DNA of 64,000 nt from Reinekea marinisedimentorum (GCF_004341165.1 NZ_SLZR01000004.1:62001-126000); one strand, 5' to 3'. Positions 37,766-45,821 are shown, counted from the first letter of the stretch. Made by a program: numbers and translations. The notes: generated by a model from the sequence alone, not told the origin.

Positions 37766-39781
37766 TTACCAGTGAACACCTTTCATTAGCGATGCAAACA
37801 TGAGCTGAGCCGGTGAAGGTTGCGGCGCTTTGGCTTTTTCGCCGGAACCATCCTGCTTTTTACCTTTATCTGCCTCTTTAAACAGGCGGAAAGCGGTATT
37901 CATAATCTGCCGCTGAGTTTTAGGTGACAGCGCATGCACAACCTCTGCAAACTTACCAAGCCGGGTCGAAACCCGCTCACTGCGCTTCAGCACCGCCTCG
38001 ACCACCAGTTCTGCGGCCTCTTCCGGCGTCAGGGCGGGCACATTGTTATACAGCGCGGTGGGTGCAATCATCGGCGTACGCACCAGCGGCATATTTATAT
38101 TGGTGAAGTGGACCTTATGATCGGCCAGTTCTGCAGCGGCACAACGGGAAAACGCCTCAAGCGCAGCTTTCGAGCCAACATAGGCAGAAAACCTAGGTGC
38201 ATTACTGAGCACACCGATCGAAGAGATATTTATGACGTGTCCGCCACCCCGCTCTTCCATAAGCGGAATGCTTTTCAACACCATAGAGACCGCGGCAAGA
38301 TAATTCAGCTGAATAGTCCGTTCGAAATCATGCAGACGCTCCAAAGACTCGGTAACCGGTCTTCTGATCGAGTGACCGGCATTATTAATCAAGTAATCAA
38401 CGCCTCCCAATTGCGCCTTGATGGAAGAGAACAGGTTATCGACATCCTGTTGCTGGGTAATATCGGCCACGTAGCTGTATACCCGGCCACCGGCTTTTTC
38501 AATTTCTGCATGAGCGGCCTGCAGTTTTTCCGGATCCCGCGCGCAGATAATCACCACGGCACCGACCTGTGAAAGCCGCTTTGCCGTGGCTTTACCAATT
38601 CCGGATGAACCACCAGTGATAAGAACAACCTTGTGGTTCAGTCGGTCTTCCAGCGTTTTTTCGGTAAACAGTGCTGCATCCAGATTACGTTCCCAATAAT
38701 CCCATAAGGCGGGCGCGTAGGTTTCCAGATCCGGAACGAAGATGCCGGCCTTTTCCAGCAGTTGCTCAGCCTTGCGGTTATCGTACTGGGTTGGCCAGTT
38801 GATGAACCGGAACAGGTCTTTGGGAATGCCCATACTTTCAAGCAGGTCATCCACAATCTCCTTAACCCCTGGAATCGCGGTTAAGTTCTTCCGCAGCATA
38901 ATGGGGACCAGCTCGACCAGGCGGGCGTTGATCCTTACATCAAACTCCGGGGAATGAGCAGAACGCGCAAACAGATTTAACAGCTGACCAAAGCGCCAGT
39001 GCTTTTTATCGGTCAGGTGGAAGGCTTGGCCGTCCTGATCCGGCTCAAAGGCCAGCTGGCTTATTGCATTCACAACGAAATCGACGGGTACCAGGTTAAA
39101 ATAGCCGCCCTCAAGCCCCAGCAAAGGAAACCAGGGAGGAAGCGCCTGACGAATACTTTTCAGCATATTGAACAGGTAGTACGGGCCATCGACCTTATCC
39201 ATCTCGCCGGTTTTAGAATCACCCACAACAAAGCTTGGGCGGTAAATCCGATAGGCAAAATCTGTTTGATCACGAACAATACGCTCGGATTCATGCTTGG
39301 TTGAAAAATATGGATGGTCCAAACCGGTTGCTTCGGTAAACATATCTTCGCGGAACACACCCGGGTAAAAACCTGCCGCTGCAATCGAGCTCATCAAATG
39401 AAAGGTTTTCACCCCAATCTCACGTGCAAATTCAACCGCGTATTGGCTTCCCTGTACGTTCACTGCGTACTGCGAATCTCGGTCCGCTTTTAAATCGTAT
39501 ATCGCTCCAAGGTGAAAAAAGTGATCAACACTACCGGCCATTTGTGCTTTTGCTTCTTCACTGACACCCAGTGCCGGTTCACTTAAATCACCCTGGATAA
39601 ACTTAACCTTGTCGCGCAGGTGTTCATTGGTTACCGTTTTTTGCAGAACCTTATCGGCTTTTTGCAGCGAAGCTGGCCGAACCAGGATATAGAGGGTGTG
39701 AATTTCAGGGCGAGACTCTAATAAACGTGCAACAAGGCGGCGGCCGATAAAGCCGGTACCGCCAGTAATAAACACCTGCAT
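37766..39781 (-). CDS. Two-domain fatty acyl-CoA reductase, alcohol-forming (Marinobacter FAR type)
   Basis: The 671-residue enzyme reduces acyl-CoA or fatty aldehyde to fatty alcohol with NADPH, feeding wax ester synthesis. The N-terminal extended-SDR domain has ITGGTGFIGRRL (residues 5-16), SSIAAAGFYPGVFREDMF and YFSTK (158-162). The C-terminal classical SDR domain has ITGGSSGIGKAT (388-399), NNAGHSIRR, NISSIGVLSNAPRFSAY and the YVGSK site (534-538). The two-domain layout, total length and many shared strings match the characterised Marinobacter enzyme Maqu_2220 as I recall it. AAGGA lies 7 nt before the ATG. A palindrome shared with the tetR/phasin region lies 65 bp upstream. Confidence 0.9.
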   Translation of the reverse strand: MQVFITGGTGFIGRRLVARLLESRPEIHTLYILVRPASLQKADKVLQKTVTNEHLRDKVKFIQGDLSEPALGVSEEAKAQMAGSVDHFFHLGAIYDLKADRDSQYAVNVQGSQYAVEFAREIGVKTFHLMSSIAAAGFYPGVFREDMFTEATGLDHPYFSTKHESERIVRDQTDFAYRIYRPSFVVGDSKTGEMDKVDGPYYLFNMLKSIRQALPPWFPLLGLEGGYFNLVPVDFVVNAISQLAFEPDQDGQAFHLTDKKHWRFGQLLNLFARSAHSPEFDVRINARLVELVPIMLRKNLTAIPGVKEIVDDLLESMGIPKDLFRFINWPTQYDNRKAEQLLEKAGIFVPDLETYAPALWDYWERNLDAALFTEKTLEDRLNHKVVLITGGSSGIGKATAKRLSQVGAVVIICARDPEKLQAAHAEIEKAGGRVYSYVADITQQQDVDNLFSSIKAQLGGVDYLINNAGHSIRRPVTESLERLHDFERTIQLNYLAAVSMVLKSIPLMEERGGGHVINISSIGVLSNAPRFSAYVGSKAALEAFSRCAAAELADHKVHFTNINMPLVRTPMIAPTALYNNVPALTPEEAAELVVEAVLKRSERVSTRLGKFAEVVHALSPKTQRQIMNTAFRLFKEADKGKKQDGSGEKAKAPQPSPAQLMFASLMKGVHW

Positions 39782-39845
39782 ATAACTATCCTTATTTAAT
39801 CAGTTTTATTTATATTGATTAAAAGCTAGTACCAGACAAAATAAG

Positions 39846-39858
39846 AGTCAATTTGACA
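39846..39858. promoter_or_regulatory. Putative operator, FAR promoter region
   Basis: The minus-strand reading TGTCAAATTGACT is an 11-bp palindrome (GTCAA-A-TTGAC) and contains a TTGACT -35-like hexamer facing the reductase gene. It differs by one base from the 13-bp core at 43954-43966. It lies 65 bp from the reductase start and 44 bp from the divergent FFLEELY gene. Confidence 0.5.
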
Positions 39859-39901
39859 ATGACAATATGGCATCAATTACATTGCTTTGAGCACAATCTA
39901 C

Positions 39902-40600
39902 ATGAGAAAAACGAGTAAACAGTTCGAAAAGGCGATCCACAATCACCTTTCCGATATTCAGAACATCAGGATCACGCCAACGTTCAGGCAACTGCAACGC
40001 TGGCAGTCTGAGCGCCTGTTTGACACCCATCGTGAGCTCTATCAGCAACCTAAATTTCAGCCGGCGATGCGCTTTTTTTCTGAGGAGCTGTACGGTACCG
40101 AGCACTTCATGCAACGCAATAATGAGTTGATAAAAGCACTGCCACTCATGTGCCGGACGATGCCCGCGCAAATTTTACGGATTGTCGAAAACGCCGCTCT
40201 GTTGCAGCGGGTCAGCCTGCAGCTGGATGCGCAACTGCTCACCCACCTGCCCGCCGGTATTTCAATAGAACATTTAACGCTGCAGCAATGGGTACAGGCT
40301 TATGCCCAATGCGACAACAGGCCGCAAAGGCAGCAGCAGCTGGATTTAATTGAAAGTATCGGTAATGACCTGGCCGCCATCATTCACATCCCCATGATTA
40401 CCGCATTGCTAAATTGGGCTGAAAAACCGGCAAAACTGGCGGGTTACGGGGAGATACACCACTTCGTCATTACCGGTTTCAGGGCATTTAAACGGCTGAA
40501 AAACCCACAGGATTTTCTGCAGCCGGTTATCAGCAAAGAACGGCAACTCTCCGGCCAGTGGTTTGCTCAGGCTTCATCCAGCTCTTTGCGCGCCAGGTAA
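39902..40600 (+). CDS. FFLEELY-motif-like hypothetical protein
   Basis: The 232-residue soluble, largely helical protein contains RFFSEELYGTEHF near residue 60, a variant of the conserved FFLEELYG motif after which a family of uncharacterised proteobacterial proteins is named. No catalytic motif is visible. I use ATG 39902; a TTG at 39887 would add five residues. It is divergent from the fatty acyl-CoA reductase and shares its putative operator region. Its last 34 bases overlap the 3' end of the convergent TPR gene. A link to storage-lipid metabolism is suggested by position only. Confidence 0.65.
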   Translation: MRKTSKQFEKAIHNHLSDIQNIRITPTFRQLQRWQSERLFDTHRELYQQPKFQPAMRFFSEELYGTEHFMQRNNELIKALPLMCRTMPAQILRIVENAALLQRVSLQLDAQLLTHLPAGISIEHLTLQQWVQAYAQCDNRPQRQQQLDLIESIGNDLAAIIHIPMITALLNWAEKPAKLAGYGEIHHFVITGFRAFKRLKNPQDFLQPVISKERQLSGQWFAQASSSSLRAR

Positions 40601-41346
40601 TAATCCATCGCTTCGAGTGCATCTATCGGCGTGTTTTCGGTGGCCCGCTGATACAGGTTGACCGCATCCTTTAAGCGTTTTTTGCCAAACATTTTTAGCA
40701 GGCCGTCAGCAAATTCAGTTATGGCGCTCACCGAATAAGGTGCCAGCTCGATGGCTTTCTGGTAATGCCCGAGCGCGTCATCGGCAGAGGACGAATAGGT
40801 CAATTTTGCGGCCATTTTTCCAAGCTTACCGATGATCTCTGCCTGATAGGTACCCAGCGAGGTATGGGCATCGGCATGATCGGGCTCCAGCTGCAGGCAC
40901 TCTTTAATCGCATGCTGAACCTTACCGGCTAACCCTTCTGCCAATGCCTTGGTAATTGAAATAAATTGTCCGTATCGCCCTAATGCATAGGCCAGCTGGT
41001 AATACAGGTTAGCCCTGCTCTCCTGCTCCTCGCGCAGCGCTGTTTCTGCCTGTTGTGCACAGGCTTTCAGGCTTTCTGTCTTCTTTTCCGCATCCGCTTC
41101 CAGGTAATAGGCATAGGTTGCGCTGGCTTTCAGGTAAAGGCTGGCGCCACCAGGCAGAACTTTGGCTTTTTCTGCACTCTGCAGATATTCACCATTGTGA
41201 AACAGCAGCCAGGCCGCCAGCAGATCTTCATCTTTTGGCCGCGCTTCACAGTCTCCGGCGTGCAGACGGCCCCATTGCTCTTTCATGGATTCCATCGTCA
41301 GTGGGGTGAATAGAGGCTTGATATCTTCAAAATTGATCTGAGTCAT
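40567..41346 (-). CDS. TPR-repeat protein, uncharacterised
   Basis: The 259-residue protein has no signal peptide. Several helical pairs fit tetratricopeptide repeats: ANLYYQLAYALGRYGQFISI, ADAHTSLGTYQAEI, ALGHYQKAIELAPYSVSAITEFADGL and RLKDAVNLYQRATENTP. TPRs mediate protein contacts, so it may be a scaffold. The C-terminal 11 codons overlap the convergent FFLEELY gene. It is divergent from phasin gene 1, with an 8-bp inverted repeat (TCCTGATT 41346-41353 / AATCAGGA 41390-41397) between the two. Confidence 0.7.
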   Translation of the reverse strand: MTQINFEDIKPLFTPLTMESMKEQWGRLHAGDCEARPKDEDLLAAWLLFHNGEYLQSAEKAKVLPGGASLYLKASATYAYYLEADAEKKTESLKACAQQAETALREEQESRANLYYQLAYALGRYGQFISITKALAEGLAGKVQHAIKECLQLEPDHADAHTSLGTYQAEIIGKLGKMAAKLTYSSSADDALGHYQKAIELAPYSVSAITEFADGLLKMFGKKRLKDAVNLYQRATENTPIDALEAMDYYLARKELDEA

Positions 41347-41449
41347 CCTGATTTCCCTAATAAAGCCGGATTAGTGTGTTTACTCTAATAATCAGGAATA
41401 GATTAAAGATGTAGCCCGGTCAAGCGGCTCTCATACAGGAGACAACATC

Positions 41450-41905
41450 ATGTCAAAACTATCTAAAAACAAACTTACCGTTGCAACACAGACAACGAAA
41501 GATACCGCTCGTCAGATGTGGATGGCAGGTTTAGGTGCCTTTGTAAAAACCGGTCAGGAAGGCGGTCGACTGTTCTCCAGCCTGGTGGAAGAAGGCGAAC
41601 AGTTTCAGGAAAAAGTATCCAACAAAGCCACTGATCAGGTGAATGGCACTGTCGATTCGGTAATGACTCAGGCCTCTGGCCAATGGGATAAGCTGGAAGC
41701 AATTCTGGAAGATCGCGTCATTAAAGTACTGGATAAACTCGGTGTACCAACAAAAGACGATGTATCTGAACTGATCGAGAAAATCGACAAGCTTCAGGCT
41801 GCGGTCGATGGTACTGCAAAGAAAGCACCGGCCACCCGTGCTAAAAAACCAGCAGCGCCTAAAGCAGTAGCCGAAGAAAAAGCAGCGGAAGCAAAAGCTG
41901 AATAA
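41450..41905 (+). CDS. Phasin-like granule-associated protein 1
   Basis: The 151-residue protein contains RQMWMAGLGAFVKTGQEGGRLFSSLVEEGEQFQEK (residues 21-55), the core of the PhaI/PhaF type phasin family, followed by amphipathic helices and KLGVPTKDDVSELIEKIDKLQ. The C-terminal 25 residues are a Lys/Ala/Pro-rich tail (KKAPATRAKKPAAPKA) like a shortened PhaF histone-like tail. Phasins coat polyester granules. No PHA synthase is in the window, and the neighbours make wax esters, so the granule could be either. AGGAGA lies 8 nt upstream of the ATG. Confidence 0.82.
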   Translation: MSKLSKNKLTVATQTTKDTARQMWMAGLGAFVKTGQEGGRLFSSLVEEGEQFQEKVSNKATDQVNGTVDSVMTQASGQWDKLEAILEDRVIKVLDKLGVPTKDDVSELIEKIDKLQAAVDGTAKKAPATRAKKPAAPKAVAEEKAAEAKAE

Positions 41906-41918
41906 AAACTGCCACCAC

Positions 41919-42082
41919 CTAGTGGCGCATGTGCAAAATAAGGTCACTGTTGGCTTCGCAGTTCGATGGGTCTCAGCGTTGGTAAAGCTTGAAAGAGCAC
42001 CACTATTCCAACGCTTTACCGCCTTAAACTCCATTGAACTGCAGCGCTCCTTAGAGACCGAATTTCCCGCATGAGGCACTAG
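41919..42082. repeat. CTAGTG-bounded structured element, copy 2 (164 bp)
   Basis: CTAGTGGCGCATG at the left pairs imperfectly with CATGAGGCACTAG at the right. Internally, several nested inverted repeats occur: GCAGTTCGATGG with CCATTGAACTGC, GGTCTC with GAGACC, AGCGTTGG with CCAACGCT, and GGTAAAGC with GCTTTACC. The copy ends 5 nt before the GGAGG ribosome site of the patatin gene and probably forms a complex structure in the leader RNA. Confidence 0.65.
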
Positions 42083-42097
42083 TGAAGGAGGTGTGTG

Positions 42098-43291
42098 ATG
42101 GTTAATCATAAAAAAACGATCGCCCTAGCGTTAGCCGGTGGTGGTCCGCTCGGAGGGCTCTATGAACTTGGAGCCCTTATGGCAATTCAACAGGCCTTAC
42201 CAACATTAAAACTGCATCAGTTACCGATGTATGTTGGCGTCAGTGCGGGTTCTGTCATTGCATCAGCACTGGCCAACAACTTTGCCATCAATGACATTGC
42301 AAAAAATTTGTTGCGGCCACAGGTTGCTGACCACCCTATTCATCCCTCCCTGTTTTATAAACCGGCATGGAAGGAGTATATGGCGCGCCTTTCTCGTTTA
42401 CCGGCGCTAAGCCTGGAAGCCGTCAGCGACTATTTTGTTCAGCCGGATGATGAAACCCTACTGGAAAGCTTTACCCGACTGAAAAGGCTGCTGCCTTCCG
42501 GTTTTTTCAACAATCAGCCCATTGAGCAATACTTACGAAACCTGTTTGAGCAACAGGGTGTGAGCAATGATTTCCGGCAACTGAATTCCCGGTTAATGGT
42601 AGTTGCGGCCGATCTGGATAAGGGCAACTCGGTTGTTTTTGGCCAGCATGGCTGGGATGACGTCCCGATTTCAGTCGCGGTACAGGCCTCAACCGCCGTG
42701 CCTGGGCTTTATCTACCGGTTAAAATTCACGACCGTTATTTTGTTGATGGCGTCCTCTACAAAACCGTACACGCCTCAGCCGCCATAGATGCCGGTGCCG
42801 ATTTGGTTATCTGCATTAACCCGGTAGTGCCCTATGAGAACAACAACTTCGACGACACTCGGGCAGAGCAAACGTCGATTAAAAACGAAGGCAGTATCGG
42901 CATTATCAGCCAGGCATTACGAGCACTGGTTCATTCGAGATCTACCACCGGTTTCCGGCAGTACGATTCAGATTACCCGGATAAGGACATTCTGCTGTTT
43001 GAACCCAGCCCTACCGATGCCGAATGGTTCTTCACCAACGAGTTCAGCTTTAAAAACCGCAGCAGTCTGGTGGAAAAAGCCTACAAGGCGACGCTTCAGG
43101 ATTTAGCGGGTCGCAGAGAAGCCCTGAATGAAGTACTAGCGGGTTATCGATTAGAAATAACCGAAGAGAGCCTGGTTCCGAACAACCGGGAGATTCTCGA
43201 ATGCAGAAAACGACGCAGGAAGCTGAGCCCACATATGCTTCAACTGCGAAAATCTCTCAACAAGCTGGAGCAACAGCTCGAAGAGCCTTAA
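42098..43291 (+). CDS. Patatin-like phospholipase
   Basis: The 397-residue protein has the patatin Ser-Asp dyad layout: LALAGGGPLGGLYELGAL (oxyanion hole, residues 10-27), YVGVSAGSVIAS with the GxSxG nucleophile near residue 51, and RYFVDGVLYKT with the DG Asp near 214. No signal peptide is seen. It probably hydrolyses acyl esters of phospholipid or neutral lipid. ATG 42098 has GGAGG 6 nt upstream; the longer frame uses a GTG 3 nt earlier. It lies between phasin 1 and the convergent TetR gene. A PHA/lipid-granule-linked role is inference; related patatin genes occur next to phasins. Confidence 0.88.
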   Translation: MVNHKKTIALALAGGGPLGGLYELGALMAIQQALPTLKLHQLPMYVGVSAGSVIASALANNFAINDIAKNLLRPQVADHPIHPSLFYKPAWKEYMARLSRLPALSLEAVSDYFVQPDDETLLESFTRLKRLLPSGFFNNQPIEQYLRNLFEQQGVSNDFRQLNSRLMVVAADLDKGNSVVFGQHGWDDVPISVAVQASTAVPGLYLPVKIHDRYFVDGVLYKTVHASAAIDAGADLVICINPVVPYENNNFDDTRAEQTSIKNEGSIGIISQALRALVHSRSTTGFRQYDSDYPDKDILLFEPSPTDAEWFFTNEFSFKNRSSLVEKAYKATLQDLAGRREALNEVLAGYRLEITEESLVPNNREILECRKRRRKLSPHMLQLRKSLNKLEQQLEEP

Positions 43292-43300
43292 GCCCTTCTG

Positions 43301-43912
43301 TTATGCCAGCTTCATCAGTTGTTCAACCTGCAGCTGATCACTGGCGCGCAGGTATGGCAGTATTAACCCCAATATTTGCGTCAGGGCGGCCTGTTCTGCG
43401 TTTGATTTCAACCTTCCGGCTGGCAACAGCCGGCTGAAATCCTGCCAGAAAAAGGCTATGAAGGTTACCTGCCGAGCCAGGCGCTCGGTATCACCCCGTG
43501 TCGCCACCATCACCCCCTGCATTTTCAGGCGGCTGAACACCCCTTTCTGATGCTCTTCCACACTGGCAGTGACCTGCTGCATCAGAAACCGGACGTGCTC
43601 AATGTGCTCAACCAGATAATTCTGATTCAAAAAAATAAAGCGATAGCTTTCTGCCAATGCAAACCACCGCAGCCACCAGCTGACCCAATCGTCCAACGTT
43701 ATTTGCTCAGGCATCGTTAACAGCGGGTCGAGCCGTTGCTGAAACCTTTTTAACAGCTGAACAATCATTTCATCTTTATTTTTATAGTGGTAGTAAAGGT
43801 TGCCAACGCTTATATCAGCACCATCAGCAATGCCATTGGTCGTAACCTTGGCAGGACCAAGTTCATTCAGCTGGTTCAGCGCTTCAACCAGAATGCGTTC
43901 AGAAGTTTTCAC
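43301..43912 (-). CDS. TetR-family regulator, PhaD-like
   Basis: The 203-residue protein has an N-terminal TetR helix-turn-helix: KTSERILVEALNQLNELG, then VTTNGIADGADISVGNLYYHYKNKDEMIVQLLKRFQQRL. The ISxGNLYYH-x3-KxExI pattern and the following DPLL resemble PhaD, the TetR regulator of Pseudomonas pha genes, as I recall it. The C-terminal ligand domain is predicted helical. It is divergent from phasin 2. An ATGTCAAATTGACAT palindrome lies 41 bp from its start, so autoregulation plus control of the phasin and the acyl reductase is likely but untested. Confidence 0.85.
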   Translation of the reverse strand: MKTSERILVEALNQLNELGPAKVTTNGIADGADISVGNLYYHYKNKDEMIVQLLKRFQQRLDPLLTMPEQITLDDWVSWWLRWFALAESYRFIFLNQNYLVEHIEHVRFLMQQVTASVEEHQKGVFSRLKMQGVMVATRGDTERLARQVTFIAFFWQDFSRLLPAGRLKSNAEQAALTQILGLILPYLRASDQLQVEQLMKLA

Positions 43913-43952
43913 TTACGGCCTGCGAGTCGGTGGGTTGTATTTCTATTAAAGC

Positions 43953-43967
43953 ATGTCAAATTGACAT
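43953..43967. promoter_or_regulatory. Putative TetR operator between tetR and phasin 2
   Basis: ATGTCAA-A-TTGACAT is a perfect 15-bp odd-centre palindrome. The right half contains a TTGACA -35 for the rightward phasin gene, and the reverse strand also reads TTGACA toward tetR. Nearly the same sequence lies at 39846-39858 before the fatty acyl-CoA reductase. Confidence 0.6.
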
Positions 43968-44035
43968 TATTAAAATGCAACCTAACTTTATTAGAGGCTT
44001 GGTTAACAATCACATCAGTAAAAACAGGATTAAGT

Positions 44036-44371
44036 ATGAAAAAAGACTCCTTTGCACAGCAGATTTGGTATGCAGGACTGGGTGTTATCGCTCGCGCCGA
44101 ATCGGAAAACACTGAGTGGCTGCAAGACTTCATCAAAGAGGGAGAAAAGTACGAAGAGGCCCGTATAGACGAGCTAAAAGCCAAATTGAGCCAGTTTGAA
44201 GATAAAACCGTTGGCAGCACCAAACGCAAATTTGACGATATTGAAAAAAGCTTTGAATCTAAAGTATCGCAATCACTTTCCAAGGTGGGCTTAATGTCCA
44301 AGTCTGAATTTGAGACGCTGAAAGAAAAGCTCGAGCAACTGGAACAGCAAATTAACGACCTGAAAAGCTAG
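44036..44371 (+). CDS. Phasin-like protein 2
   Basis: The 111-residue protein has QQIWYAGLGVIARAESENTEWLQDFIKEGEKYEE (residues 6-39). It aligns with the phasin 1 core (QMWMAGLGAFVKTG...EEGEQF) and then becomes a helical heptad region ending LEQLEQQINDLKS. The longer frame upstream runs through the promoter and is not used; ATG 44036 has AGGA 8 nt upstream. It lacks the Lys/Pro-rich tail of phasin 1. Its TAG stop falls inside the left CTAG of repeat copy 3. Confidence 0.8.
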   Translation: MKKDSFAQQIWYAGLGVIARAESENTEWLQDFIKEGEKYEEARIDELKAKLSQFEDKTVGSTKRKFDDIEKSFESKVSQSLSKVGLMSKSEFETLKEKLEQLEQQINDLKS

Positions 44372-44419
44372 TGGCGCATGCGCGATGCGAGTGGGCCATG
44401 CGTAAAGTTCGGTCACTAG
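44368..44419. repeat. CTAGTG-bounded element, copy 3 (52 bp)
   Basis: It begins CTAGTGGCGCATGCGC and ends AAAGTTCGGTCACTAG. The internal GTGGGCCATGCGTAAAGTTCGGT matches copy 1 (GTGGGCTGTGCGTAAAGTTCGGT) in 21 of 23 positions. The palindrome GCGCATGCGC is present near the left end. The phasin 2 TAG stop is part of the first CTAG. Confidence 0.7.
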
Positions 44420-44542
44420 AGCCTGATAACGCCCTGATTTGGGAATAATGCTTCATTTAGTTAACAATGCGCCGCTAAACTATAAGCAACTGACTTCCGG
44501 TTTTCTTAAATAAACCAATCATACGGCGGATTTAACTGACAG

Positions 44543-45325
44543 ATGGGTTCTACTAACACGCTCTTAACGGTGATTGGCCTGGCAATTCTGGCGTTCATTA
44601 TTCTGGGGATGCTGATTTCCCAGAGTAACCACCGCGCCAGAAAAGCCAGAAACGAGCAGATCAATCAACTGCAGCTGCAGCAACGCCGCCTGAACAACCT
44701 GTTACGCTCATTACCGGCCAGCTACCTCTCGGTTGAATTGCGCGACTTTATCTATCAGGCTTTGCAGCAAAACCTTAAGTCGCAAATTACCCTTGCCAGA
44801 AGCAGTAAAGAACACCTCATATCCGATTTGGAGCAGGTGAGCGCCGAACGGCTTCGTGTGCGTGACAACCCTCCTGCAGCAGAAACCCTGAAGCTCACCG
44901 CAGATCAGGCAAGCCTATACCGGGGCCTGCTTAAGTCACTTTATCAGTTCATCCGAAGAAACTACGAAACCGGCCGTCTGAATAAAGACCACGCGGAAAA
45001 AATTATTAATCAGGTCGAGTTAAAGCTGATTGAGACCGCTGTTGACTACTTCACGCTGATTGGCGGTGAATTTCATGCCGAACAGAAGTACCGGCAGGCC
45101 AGAAACGCCTACCAGAAAGCCCTGGATGCCATTGAAGGTTCAATTTACTCATCTCGGTTCAAGCAGCAGACGGTTAAGCTCCGCAATGAACTCAATAAGC
45201 TGGTCGATGAATGGCGTGAAAACCGGGATGTGGTCAGTAAGGCTGCGTCTGAAAAACTGGCCGGAGGGTTTGAATCGTTTGTGGAAGAACAGGACAGCTG
45301 GAAGAAAAAACAGGACTACGAATAA
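44543..45325 (+). CDS. Membrane-anchored coiled-coil/TPR-like protein, unknown
   Basis: The 260-residue protein has one N-terminal membrane helix (residues 6-27: LLTVIGLAILAFIILGMLIS), so the bulk is probably cytoplasmic. A Gln/Leu-rich coiled coil follows (EQINQLQLQQRRLNNLLRSL). Near residue 180 comes one TPR-like pair, GGEFHAEQKYRQARNAYQKALDAI. I do not recognise a named family. It stands alone between phasin 2 and a convergent secreted-protein gene. Confidence 0.65.
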   Translation: MGSTNTLLTVIGLAILAFIILGMLISQSNHRARKARNEQINQLQLQQRRLNNLLRSLPASYLSVELRDFIYQALQQNLKSQITLARSSKEHLISDLEQVSAERLRVRDNPPAAETLKLTADQASLYRGLLKSLYQFIRRNYETGRLNKDHAEKIINQVELKLIETAVDYFTLIGGEFHAEQKYRQARNAYQKALDAIEGSIYSSRFKQQTVKLRNELNKLVDEWRENRDVVSKAASEKLAGGFESFVEEQDSWKKKQDYE

Positions 45326-45371
45326 CCACCAGCTGAATGACTTACACTTTGCTCGTTTTCAGCAAAACCCG

Positions 45372-45821
45372 TTAATTTCGCTCATTCCTTGCCTGAACAG
45401 AGAACTCAATTGGCTCACTCAGGGTCATAGATACGGTGGTATTACCGGCAACCTGGTACTGACTGCAGGCACTGTTTGAACATTGACCAAAACTTACAAC
45501 TGTACCCACAGGAATAGCTTCAAGCACCTCTTGCTGCGGGCCCACGCAGATCATCTTACCGGGGACCAGCGTCACGTTGCCGCTCTCCAGCTGCACATCG
45601 ACAGACCACAAACACTGGCTGAGCACATCGGTATCGCCACTGGCTTCGGAACTGGCATGCGGCTTGACGGTGACCTTCGATGTACCGTTTAACTGTTGAT
45701 CGAATAATGTTTTACCCTCCAGAACGGGGGCTTCAACCCGGTACAAGCCATCTGCAGAGGCGAAACCGGCTAAACCGGAAAAGAAACAACCAACAAGAGC
45801 AACCCTTAAACCGATGCGCAT
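45372..45821 (-). CDS. Secreted protein of unknown function
   Basis: The 149-residue protein starts at ATG 45821, with AAGGAGG 5 nt upstream; the longest frame began 16 codons earlier without a ribosome site. Residues 1-23 (MRIGLRVALVGCFFSGLAGFASA) form a clear Sec signal peptide. The mature part is beta-rich with about five Cys, including FGQCSNSACSQYQ, so disulfides are likely in the periplasm. I do not recognise a family. It is convergent with the upstream membrane-protein gene. Confidence 0.65.
   Translation of the reverse strand: MRIGLRVALVGCFFSGLAGFASADGLYRVEAPVLEGKTLFDQQLNGTSKVTVKPHASSEASGDTDVLSQCLWSVDVQLESGNVTLVPGKMICVGPQQEVLEAIPVGTVVSFGQCSNSACSQYQVAGNTTVSMTLSEPIEFSVQARNERN

Noticed and set aside
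42060-42097. GGAGG region as a riboswitch
   Set aside because: The upstream structure belongs to the CTAGTG repeat family; no known riboswitch motif is visible.
43787-44035. N-terminal extension of phasin 2
   Set aside because: The extension crosses the tetR start and the putative operator; ATG 44036 has its own ribosome site and begins at the conserved phasin core.
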